A stretch of 8,163 nucleotides of DNA from Candidatus Phycorickettsia trachydisci (GTDB lineage: Bacteria; Pseudomonadota; Alphaproteobacteria; Rickettsiales; Rickettsiaceae): assembly GCA_945875085.1 (NCBI GenBank), contig CAMCJU010000031.1:1-8163 (forward strand), written 5' to 3'. Of the stretch, positions 1-5,651 are shown piece by piece. The translations under genes were made by a program, and so were the position numbers. Every line of letters starts with the position of its first letter. The stretch's first letter is position 1. A model generated the notes under the pieces. It saw nothing but the letters and a program-made list of their open reading frames with translations, did not search any database and was not told where the DNA came from.

Positions 1-54
1 TGATACTTACATGAATATGAAATGTTGTTATTAGTTTTATACGTTATTTTCATC

Positions 55-759
55 TCAATAGGATGGCATAATCCTATCTCTTTGTCCATAACGTTTTAGC
101 CTTATATCCCCATATAGTAAATTAGGGGCTTTACGGCTGCATTTGGTAAAATCCTTTTCATCAAGCTCCACGCCCATTGCCAGATCCACGCCTAAATGTT
201 TAGTTTGTTTAGTTTTTGCAAAAAAACTTTTGATAGCGCTTTTAAAGCCAATCCCAAGGCCTTTTTTCTCCTCTAATGTCGTTTCGTCGTTTTTATTTTT
301 GTTTATGATAACTTCATGAGTGGCGGCTCTTCTGGCGTATACATTTTTATTCTCTTTATATGCATCCTCTTGAGAATATTTTCTTGACCTTCCATTATTA
401 TCTTTGTCGCCGGAAGTCAGCCAATTTATCAAGTCATCATTAGTATTGGGGGGGATTTCGATCATGACGCGAGATCCGTGACTTAAGTAAGAAGATACCG
501 GCAGATTATTGTCAGCCCCATCCTTTTGCTTTTTATAAGTATTAGTAATTGTCAGACCGCCTGCTCCAATCAATACCAGAGCCCTTTTAAGGACGGCTGT
601 TGAATCTTGTTCCTCCCGCTTAGTATTTTCTTTATCTGCTCGCTTGAGCAGGGTTTCGAATTTATTTGTATCATTTTCTATTTCATCATCAAAAGATTTA
701 TCTTCTAATGCGTTTTTTAATGCGGCTTTGGCTGATGTTTTTTCGGTTGCTGTTTTCAT
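55..759 (-). CDS. Hypothetical protein, 234 aa, last gene of the ctrA-like/fnr/folD block
   Basis: I do not recognise this protein. It is hydrophilic and charged. Residues 1-56 are rich in Lys, Glu and Asp and probably helical. A short apolar stretch at about 57-70 (AVLKRALVLIGAGG) is too short for a convincing membrane span and is not at the N terminus, so no signal peptide is evident. Residues 88-117 look folded (HGSRVMIEIPP then DLINWL), residues 118-165 are polar and Lys/Asn-rich, and the C-terminal third (GLGIGFKSAIKSFF, then GVDLAMGVELDEKDF, ending YGDIRLKRYGQRDRI) looks like a second ordered part. The ATG lies 64 bases after the folD stop on the same strand, so it may be the distal cistron or have its own promoter. 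No clear Shine-Dalgarno precedes it. A lineage-specific or host-interaction protein is possible, but nothing in the sequence shows it. The open frame is long and uninterrupted, which supports a real gene. Confidence 0.7.
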   Translation of the reverse strand: MKTATEKTSAKAALKNALEDKSFDDEIENDTNKFETLLKRADKENTKREEQDSTAVLKRALVLIGAGGLTITNTYKKQKDGADNNLPVSSYLSHGSRVMIEIPPNTNDDLINWLTSGDKDNNGRSRKYSQEDAYKENKNVYARRAATHEVIINKNKNDETTLEEKKGLGIGFKSAIKSFFAKTKQTKHLGVDLAMGVELDEKDFTKCSRKAPNLLYGDIRLKRYGQRDRIMPSY

Positions 760-823
760 AAATCTATGATAATCAATAACTCTTGCGATAGTTTTGAAAA
801 CTTCTTTTATTTAATGAAATATA

Positions 824-1678
824 TCAGGGATGTTGTAAAAATTTACAGGTATTGCTTAGTAAGTATGCGACCGTTAAAGGGCCTATTCCCCCAGGCACTG
901 GAGTGATAAAAGAGGCTTGCGGCAGTAGTTCATCAAAGGCAACATCGCCGCTGATAAATGCCCTGCCTTCATGCTCTTGTCTGCTAATGCCAACATCAAT
1001 AATCATTGCCCCTTGCTTAAAATAGCTTTTATCAAAAAACTTAGGTTTGCCAATTGCGCACACAACTATATCAGCGCTTTGTGTGATGTCTTTTAAATTT
1101 ACAGAACGAGAATGACAAACCGTAACTGTGGCATCTTTTTGCAGTAATAGTGCCGATAAAGGCTTGCCAATAAGAGCGGACCTGTTAATGACTGCAACAT
1201 GCTTGCCGCTGATTTTTGGCATGCTAGATTCAATAGCATGAATTACCGCCAAGGCCGTGCACGGCACAAAGTATTCTAAATTTGAGCCATTATGGAGCCT
1301 GCCGACATTTATAGGGCCAAAACCATCGACGTCCTTGTTAGGGTCTATGGCCTCAATCACCGCGGAGAATTTGATATGAAAAGGAAGAGGGAGCTGCACG
1401 ATAATGCCGCTAACATTTTCATCGCTATTTAATTTGTATATGATGGCTATGAGATCATCTTGAGTTACGCTGCTTGGAAGCTGAATTAAGCGGGTTTTTA
1501 TATTAAGCAGGCTTGCTTGTTTTAATTTAGTATTGACGTATATCGTGCTAGCGGGATCTTGGCCCATTAAGATTATTGCCAAAACTGGTATTGTGCTAGA
1601 TGCCAAGATTTTATTTCTCAAATCATCTAAGATCTCTTGAGCAAGCTTTTTTCCATCGATAATTTTCGCGCTAGTCAC
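824..1678 (-). CDS. folD: Bifunctional methylenetetrahydrofolate dehydrogenase / methenyltetrahydrofolate cyclohydrolase FolD
   Basis: FolD is a cytosolic enzyme that oxidises 5,10-methylene-THF to methenyl-THF with NADP+ and hydrolyses that to 10-formyl-THF, supplying one-carbon units for purines and initiator fMet-tRNA. From the chosen start the protein is 284 residues, the usual family length. It begins SAKIIDGKKLAQ, and the catalytic set aligns: Y47 and K51 (YVNTK), Q95 (IVQLPLP) and D118 (NKDVDGF). PCT, CHSR, GDVAFDE and the C-terminal PVPGGIGPLT are also present. The nucleotide loop reads NRSALIGKP (165-173), with Asn where Gly-Arg-Ser is common. The frame stays open to an ATG at 1777, but that would add 33 non-family residues lying inside the reductase gene, so I chose the GTG at 1676-1678. 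It overlaps the reductase stop by 8 bases, consistent with translational coupling. A weak AAAGG lies just upstream. Confidence 0.95.
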   Translation of the reverse strand: MTSAKIIDGKKLAQEILDDLRNKILASSTIPVLAIILMGQDPASTIYVNTKLKQASLLNIKTRLIQLPSSVTQDDLIAIIYKLNSDENVSGIIVQLPLPFHIKFSAVIEAIDPNKDVDGFGPINVGRLHNGSNLEYFVPCTALAVIHAIESSMPKISGKHVAVINRSALIGKPLSALLLQKDATVTVCHSRSVNLKDITQSADIVVCAIGKPKFFDKSYFKQGAMIIDVGISRQEHEGRAFISGDVAFDELLPQASFITPVPGGIGPLTVAYLLSNTCKFLQHP

Positions 1679-2678
1679 TAGGAGGCAGGCCTTTATTTGT
1701 CGAATATTCAAAATGCAGCTGCTTTCCGGCAAAAACTCTGCTATAAGCATGGTGCAAAGCCGAGCATACTTCGGCAAAGCCAGTTACAATTAACTTTAAT
1801 TTACCTTCGTAATGACAGGTGTCGCCAACACCATACATCCCTGGAATATTGGTCTGATAAAAACTCTCATCGACTTTAATTTTATTTTGCTCGAGTTCTA
1901 GCCCCCAGTTTTTTAGCGGTCCCAGATCCATCTTCAGGCCAAAGAAGGCTAAAAAATAATCAACCTCCAGGCTTTTATGCTCGTTAGTGGTAAAATTTTG
2001 TATCGCTACGTTGCTGATATGCTGATTCTGGCCATAAAGCTCAAGTAGTTGATATGGGACTAAGATATCAATCAAGCCCTGCTTTTCTAGCTCCTTAACT
2101 TTATTGAAATTGTCTTGATTGCACCTGAACTTCTCGCGTCTGTGAATTAGATAAACTCTACTTGCGATGTCTTTTAAAATTATAGCCCAATCAACAGCAG
2201 AATCTCCCCCGCCGGCAATTAAAACTTTTTTATCACGAAAAATTTCTGGATTTGTTACTGAATATAACACCGAAACATTCTGGAAGTCCTCGATGTTTTT
2301 AACCAAGGGTTTATTAGGAACAAAGGAGCCATTTCCTGAGGCTAGTATTACTACTTTAGCTTCTATTTCTAAGCCGTTACTAGTAATTGCTCTAAAGCTA
2401 TCTTGCTGCTGTTTAACATCAACAATTTGAGTATTAAACAAATACTCTGGCTTAAATGGCTCTGCTTGATCAAGCAAATTCTGCACCAAGTCTTTTGCTA
2501 GAACCTTGGGAAAGCCAGCGATGTCATATATAGGCTTGAAAGGGTATAGCTCAGCGCACTGTCCGCCGGGATATGGTAAAACGTCAACAACGCAGCACGA
2601 CATACCTAGCATTCCTGCTTGAAATGCAGCAAATATGCCAGCTGGCCCTGCTCCTATTATTAAAACATCTTTCTGCAT
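1671..2678 (-). CDS. Ferredoxin/flavodoxin--NADP+ reductase, thioredoxin reductase-like (type 2 FNR)
   Basis: This cytosolic FAD enzyme moves electrons between NADPH and ferredoxin or flavodoxin. It has 335 residues, normal for the YumC/Chlorobium-type FNR family. An N-terminal FAD Rossmann motif (GAGPAG, 9-14) is followed by PYPGGQCAELYP (35-46) and PIYDIAGFP, a signature region of this family. ASGNG (113-117), the NADPH loop GGGDSA (156-161), HRR (179-181, likely contacting the 2'-phosphate) and GVGDTC (283-288) come in the expected order. The redox-active CxxC of true thioredoxin reductases, expected just before the NADPH loop, is absent, so the common label 'thioredoxin reductase' would be wrong. 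It starts 18 bases after the stop of the CtrA-like gene and its stop overlaps the folD start, so the three probably share a transcript. Its NADPH turnover may be linked metabolically to FolD; that is inference. Confidence 0.93.
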   Translation of the reverse strand: MQKDVLIIGAGPAGIFAAFQAGMLGMSCCVVDVLPYPGGQCAELYPFKPIYDIAGFPKVLAKDLVQNLLDQAEPFKPEYLFNTQIVDVKQQQDSFRAITSNGLEIEAKVVILASGNGSFVPNKPLVKNIEDFQNVSVLYSVTNPEIFRDKKVLIAGGGDSAVDWAIILKDIASRVYLIHRREKFRCNQDNFNKVKELEKQGLIDILVPYQLLELYGQNQHISNVAIQNFTTNEHKSLEVDYFLAFFGLKMDLGPLKNWGLELEQNKIKVDESFYQTNIPGMYGVGDTCHYEGKLKLIVTGFAEVCSALHHAYSRVFAGKQLHFEYSTNKGLPPSD

Positions 2679-2696
2679 TACTTTAAGAAATTAGCA

Positions 2697-3470
2697 TTAC
2701 CTAATTTGAAAATCCGCTGGCTCTGGAGCTTTGTCGGGCTCTTGAGATTGCATGCCCATATAAGGAGATTGTTTAACTTCATGGTCTTTGAACATATAGC
2801 CCCTACTCCAGACAGTCTCTATATAATAATTTTCATCAGATCTGCCGGTAAGTAGCTTTAGCTTATGTCTTAACTTGCAGATAAATACATCTACATTCTT
2901 AGGGTTGGCCTTATCTTCTTTCCCATGAGGTGAGTATATATGGTTAATAAAAACCTCCTTAGCAAGCACGGTACCTCTTCTTGTGATTAAAAGCTCAAAG
3001 ACTTGAGATTCTTTGTCAGTAAGTCTGATGTTATTATTGCCACACTCAACCACTTTGGTGTCGAAATTAATTACCAAATCCGCAACTTTAAGAGAAGCTT
3101 GGATATTAGATTTTGACCTGCGTACCACAGAATGGATACGGGCTACTAATTCATCGATATTAAATGGCTTGGTTAAGTAGTCATCAGCGCCAAGATTTAA
3201 GCCTCTGGTGACGTGATCAGGAGTAGCAAGTCCAGATAAAATTATGACCGGAACTTTGACTTTTGCAGCTCTTAGTCTTAGTAAGACTTCGTATCCGTCA
3301 ACATCGGGCAACATTAAATCTAGTATTATTGCAGCATAATCATATAGCTTGGCTATTTCGATGCCACGTTTGCCCAAACTTTCTGAATCGCACAAAATGC
3401 CTCTGGCAAGCAGTCCGTTTCTTAAGGACTTTGTGGTTAAAGGCTCATCTTCTATTAATAATATTCTCAT
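2697..3470 (-). CDS. CtrA-like response regulator (OmpR/PhoB family), divergent
   Basis: This is a DNA-binding two-component regulator with an N-terminal receiver domain (1-118) and a C-terminal winged helix (about 125-228). The acidic pocket (E7, D8), phosphoacceptor D51 (ILDLMLPD), S79 and K101 (LTKPF) are intact, so phosphorylation should work. The match is to CtrA, the alphaproteobacterial cell-cycle regulator: MRILLIEDE, KLYDY, ILSG, GADDYLTKPF, VVRRSK, NHIY, VDVFICKLR and IETVW are close to it. It differs in three ways from CtrA as I remember it: a three-residue longer, unlike segment (SPHGKEDKANPKNV) replaces the nearly invariant GGMDEPELKII; WGRGY is WSRGY; and a tail of about 28 residues ends QIR instead of the Ala-Ala that ClpXP recognises. 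At 257 residues it is longer than CtrA (about 231-240). It may be a divergent ctrA or a paralogue, so I give no symbol. A good Shine-Dalgarno fixes the ATG. Confidence 0.88.
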   Translation of the reverse strand: MRILLIEDEPLTTKSLRNGLLARGILCDSESLGKRGIEIAKLYDYAAIILDLMLPDVDGYEVLLRLRAAKVKVPVIILSGLATPDHVTRGLNLGADDYLTKPFNIDELVARIHSVVRRSKSNIQASLKVADLVINFDTKVVECGNNNIRLTDKESQVFELLITRRGTVLAKEVFINHIYSPHGKEDKANPKNVDVFICKLRHKLKLLTGRSDENYYIETVWSRGYMFKDHEVKQSPYMGMQSQEPDKAPEPADFQIR

Positions 3471-3479
3471 GGTTTACAT

Positions 3480-3484
3480 TCCTT
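3480..3484 (-). promoter_or_regulatory. Ribosome binding site of the CtrA-like gene
   Basis: On the minus strand AAGGA lies 9 bases before the ATG at 3470. It is the clearest Shine-Dalgarno in the window; most other starts here have a weak one or none. It supports the chosen start and suggests comparatively efficient translation of the regulator. Confidence 0.6.
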
Positions 3485-3508
3485 TTTGATTGATTATTTT
3501 AAAAACTT

Positions 3509-3537
3509 ATTGTAATTATTAACTTTTTTATACTTAA
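3509..3537 (-). promoter_or_regulatory. Candidate promoter of the CtrA-like gene with overlapping TTAA half-sites
   Basis: On the minus strand TTAAGT (3537-3532) and TACAAT (3514-3509) are 17 bases apart, a possible sigma70-type -35/-10 pair that would start transcription near 3502, about 30 bases before the ATG. TTAA occurs at 3519-3522, 3534-3537 and 3541-3544, and two of these are followed by C on the plus strand. CtrA binds TTAA-N7-TTAAC in Caulobacter and regulates itself there, but the spacing here is not canonical. The very low G+C makes chance matches common, so this is a weak prediction. Confidence 0.3.
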
Positions 3538-4011
3538 ATATTAACATTTTCGCTAGAAAAAAGCAACAACTATCATTTACCATTTTGGTTTAACCTGTTT
3601 GTTTAACATGTCTTAATAAATAGCTCTATATTATAGTAGTTGCGCTAAAATTAGTTACTAGTCTAAAGCTTACCACTAAACATAGCTATTTTACACAACA
3701 AAGTATATCACAAATATTCATTGATTAACTTTTTTCTGATAAAAGTCATCTAACTTATGTAAGTAAGCTATATAACAGTATTTCTGTCAAATATCTAAAA
3801 TATATGTACCAAATTAATTCATCAACAACGTATTAACTTGTAATATACAATTTTTTATAACAAAGTCAAAAGCTTTTTCAGTTCTAATTATCACATTACA
3901 AGTAATAAAGTTTTATTGTAGACGAATGACTGTTATAGCATTGCTAACTTTGGCATCTAATCTAACAGTAGAATTAATATTATCTTTTACAACTATAAGT
4001 TAACTTTCGAA

Positions 4012-4031
4012 AAAAATCAAAAAGGATTTTT
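4012..4031 (-). terminator. Possible weak intrinsic terminator of the ccmD-ccmE transcript
   Basis: Seven-base arms (4012-4018 and 4025-4031, AAAAATC/GATTTTT) enclose a six-base loop, and on the minus strand the second arm runs into two more T. It lies about 50 bases past the ccmE stop. The stem has only one G-C pair, so it is weak and may be chance in this AT-rich stretch. Confidence 0.25.
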
Positions 4032-4082
4032 AACTATTTTTTGTGTTAAGTTTAATAAAATCAGAGTATAAGCTAAAATGCT

Positions 4083-4493
4083 CTACTTATTTTGAGCCTT
4101 AGTGCTGGGAGGTAGGTAATTTTCATCATGTTTGGCTAGCATTTCTGTGGCAATAAAAGTCCCATCATTCTGCAGTTTTCCCTTGACTACAACCCCTTGT
4201 TTATCTTTAAATAGCGCCGGGATTACACCCGTGTAATAAACCTGGAGATGAGTTTTATAATCAGTCAAAACAAATGACACGCTGTTAATATCTCTATAAT
4301 GAATGCTGTGTTTTTCTACTAGGCCACCTATGCGGATGTTCTTTGAATTTAATGATAATTTAGTTAGATCCGATGGTTTGTAAAAAAAAGTTATGTTACC
4401 ATAAGCTCCGTAAAGAATAAGACATACGCCAAAAATTATTAATATGCCAATAGATACTATCTTTAATATTTTTATCTTTGCTTTCGAAGTCAC
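4083..4493 (-). CDS. ccmE: Periplasmic haem chaperone CcmE (cytochrome c maturation, system I)
   Basis: CcmE is a membrane-anchored periplasmic chaperone that binds haem covalently through a histidine, receives it from CcmC/CcmD and hands it to the CcmF/H lyase for attachment to apocytochrome c. The 136-residue protein has a Lys-rich cytoplasmic end, one membrane span (about 9-30), then the beta-barrel domain. NITFFYKPSD (33-42), GGLVEKHS and GTFIATEMLAKHDENYLPP (111-129) are family signatures; H122 is the haem-attaching residue and Y126 the nearby tyrosine ligand. Length is slightly short because the C-terminal tail ends soon after the haem motif. The start is GTG at 4491-4493 and shares GTGA with the ccmD stop, which indicates translational coupling. 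No other ccm genes follow within the window. The organism therefore probably makes c-type cytochromes by system I and respires. Confidence 0.95.
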   Translation of the reverse strand: MTSKAKIKILKIVSIGILIIFGVCLILYGAYGNITFFYKPSDLTKLSLNSKNIRIGGLVEKHSIHYRDINSVSFVLTDYKTHLQVYYTGVIPALFKDKQGVVVKGKLQNDGTFIATEMLAKHDENYLPPSTKAQNK

Positions 4494-4597
4494 TTTCGTA
4501 AATATTTTTGATAGTTTTTAAAATTCATCGCCGACGAGCAAACAAGAACAGTTAAGATTGTAAAAGCTATTAAATAGCTATAAATAACATATTGCAT
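4490..4597 (-). CDS. ccmD: Small haem exporter accessory protein CcmD, 35 aa
   Basis: This short frame encodes 35 residues with one hydrophobic segment (about 4-23, including YLIAFTILTVLVC) followed by a basic tail (KNYQKYLRK). That is the CcmD layout: a tiny single-span inner-membrane protein with Tyr residues near its N terminus (here Y3, Y6, Y8) and a positively charged cytoplasmic end. CcmD stabilises the complex of CcmABC with CcmE and helps release haem-loaded CcmE. CcmD sequences are poorly conserved, so the call rests on size, topology and position directly before ccmE, where ccmD commonly lies. Its TGA overlaps the ccmE GTG by four bases. The ATG at 4595-4597 has no clear Shine-Dalgarno. 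A second in-frame ATG at residue 24 would remove the membrane span and is not preferred. Confidence 0.72.
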   Translation of the reverse strand: MQYVIYSYLIAFTILTVLVCSSAMNFKNYQKYLRK

Positions 4598-4621
4598 AAT
4601 TTAGGAATTTTTTAATATTAT
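4592..4621 (+). promoter_or_regulatory. Candidate promoter of the quinone oxidoreductase-like gene
   Basis: TTGCAT (4592-4597) and TATTAT (4616-4621) are 18 bases apart on the plus strand. Transcription would begin about 4 bases before the ATG at 4632, giving a nearly leaderless message, which agrees with the absence of a Shine-Dalgarno. The -10 overlaps the ccmD -10 on the other strand, so the two promoters would compete for polymerase. Both elements are imperfect and the region is AT-rich, so confidence is low. Confidence 0.28.
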
Positions 4622-4646
4622 AACGCTAATTATGAGGACTGAACAA
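4617..4646 (-). promoter_or_regulatory. Candidate ccmD-ccmE promoter
   Basis: The minus strand has a perfect TATAAT (4622-4617) about 19 bases before the ccmD ATG, with TTGTTC (4646-4641) 18 bases further upstream as a partial -35. The -35 would lie inside the first codons of the divergent oxidoreductase gene. The predicted start near 4610 leaves a leader of about a dozen bases, which fits the lack of a Shine-Dalgarno. This is sequence match only. Confidence 0.4.
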
Positions 4647-5600
4647 AAAGTATTTTGCCTAAACGCTCAATTAGGATGGGATTCATTAAAATTATCGACA
4701 GTGCGCATGGATGAGCTAGAGCCGCAGCAAGTTTTAATAAAGCATGCAGCTATTGGTATAAATTTTACCGACATCGAGTATATTTACGGCAAAAAGCCGT
4801 TGCCAAACCAGGATTTTATTCCTGGTGTAGAAGGTGTTGGTAAGGTAGTAGCTGTTGGTAGCGCAGTTAAGACATATGGCATTGGCCAAAGGGTATGTTA
4901 CGCATCGAGCAATGGTTTAGGATTTGCTCAATACTCTGCCGTAGAAGAAAAGATAATATTTCCTTTGCATGAGGATATATCCTACGAAGCGGCAATAATA
5001 AATTTAACAAAGGGGATGACTGCGCATTATTTACTGCGACGAACCTTTTTTGTCCGTCCTAAGATGAAAATATTAATTCATGGGGGCTTGAGCCGTGTTG
5101 CAAAGTTAATGCTATCTCTGGGCAAGTATTATAAAGCAGAGGTTTTTGCAACAGTTAGCAGCCGGGAGAAAATAGACGAGGCAAAAAAGCTAGGCTATAG
5201 GGATGTATTTACGTATGAGGATTTTGATAAAATAATCCCAAATGGTAAATTCAACGTCGTTTATGATTCAATAGGTGGTGACTTACTTGCCAGATCAACA
5301 AAGGTAATTCAGCCATTTGGTTTATTGGTTGGTTTTGGCAATTCTAGCAATAGAGATACGCTCATGCCAGATCGGCATGAAATGATGAATAGTTCGCTGT
5401 TTTTAACTTATCCACAGTTGCAAAACTACAAGCAAGATAACAGAGAGCTGTATTTAAGTGCTCTTGAGGTATTTGCTCTAATATATTCCGGCGTGTTTCC
5501 CTCTACTGCAGAACATAAATATGGCTTTGAGGAGATACCTTTGGCTATAAAAAATATCGTAGAGCGCAAAAACCTAGGACCTGTTGCTATAATATTGTAG
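4632..5600 (+). CDS. Quinone oxidoreductase-like medium-chain dehydrogenase/reductase with an altered nucleotide loop
   Basis: This 322-residue protein has the length and order of the zeta-crystallin/Qor family of zinc-independent medium-chain reductases, which reduce quinones or enones with NADPH in the cytosol. GINFTDIEYIYGK (42-54) and IPGVEGVGKVVAVG (63-76) mark the GroES-like catalytic domain; NLTKGMTAHYLLRRT (124-138) is the family segment before the Rossmann fold. VYDSIGGDLLARS (210-222), PFGLLVGFGNSS (228-239) and the C-terminal GPVAIIL complete it. No structural-zinc cysteine cluster is visible. The NADPH loop, normally HAAAGGVG, reads HGGLSRVA (150-157): three conserved glycines are Ser, Arg and Ala. 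Cofactor binding may be weakened or altered, and activity should not be assumed. The gene is divergent from ccmD across 34 bases and lies 51 bases before flgI. It has no obvious role in either system. Confidence 0.88.
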   Translation: MRTEQKVFCLNAQLGWDSLKLSTVRMDELEPQQVLIKHAAIGINFTDIEYIYGKKPLPNQDFIPGVEGVGKVVAVGSAVKTYGIGQRVCYASSNGLGFAQYSAVEEKIIFPLHEDISYEAAIINLTKGMTAHYLLRRTFFVRPKMKILIHGGLSRVAKLMLSLGKYYKAEVFATVSSREKIDEAKKLGYRDVFTYEDFDKIIPNGKFNVVYDSIGGDLLARSTKVIQPFGLLVGFGNSSNRDTLMPDRHEMMNSSLFLTYPQLQNYKQDNRELYLSALEVFALIYSGVFPSTAEHKYGFEEIPLAIKNIVERKNLGPVAIIL

Positions 5601-5616
5601 AATAATATTGTAGAAT
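5591..5616 (+). repeat. Perfect 13-bp tandem duplication across the oxidoreductase stop codon
   Basis: AATATTGTAGAAT occurs twice with no gap (5591-5603 and 5604-5616). The first copy contains the TAG stop, so the duplication leaves the protein unchanged and only lengthens the gap before flgI. It looks like a recent slippage event. Confidence 0.9.
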
Positions 5617-5651
5617 GAAGAGAATATATTAAATTTTAATACGCATCAACC

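Larger units (their letters stand above)
3471..4082. other. Long AT-rich intergenic region between the CtrA-like gene and ccmE
   Basis: I see no gene, tRNA, IS end or long repeat in these 612 bases. A counted 60-base line (3601-3660) is 25% G+C, lower than in the flanking genes. It must hold the promoter of the CtrA-like gene at its left end and the 3' end of the ccmDE transcript at its right. TTAA occurs repeatedly; the closest pair, at 3603-3606 and 3613-3616, is 6 bases apart, one short of the CtrA spacing. Small inverted repeats include ACTTA/TAAGT at 3753-3764 and TTGTA/TACAA at 3838-3850, the latter followed by six T on the plus strand. The length is unusual next to the tightly packed genes elsewhere. 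It could be a regulatory region, an untranslated leader or small RNA, or remains of a decayed gene; nothing chooses between these. Confidence 0.6.

Noticed and set aside
760..823. AGTTT/AAACT inverted repeat as a folD terminator.
   Set aside because: The stem is five pairs with a three-base loop, very AT-rich, and not followed by a T run in the right orientation.
824..1777. folD starting at the ATG at 1777 (317 residues).
   Set aside because: The extra 33 residues lie within the reductase gene and do not resemble FolD. The GTG at 1678 gives the family length and N terminus.
1671..2678. Thioredoxin reductase.
   Set aside because: The fold is shared, but the CxxC pair before the NADPH loop is absent and PYPGGQCAELYP is typical of type 2 ferredoxin-NADP reductase. 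The Cys-Cys at 28-29 is in the Rossmann strand.
3603..3616. TTAA-N6-TTAA as a CtrA operator.
   Set aside because: The spacing is one base short of the canonical N7 and TTAA is frequent here by composition. Kept only as part of the half-site observation.
5408..5416. Perfect DnaA box TTATCCACA, hinting at an origin.
   Set aside because: It is a single copy inside the oxidoreductase coding region, with no cluster or AT-rich unwinding element beside it.
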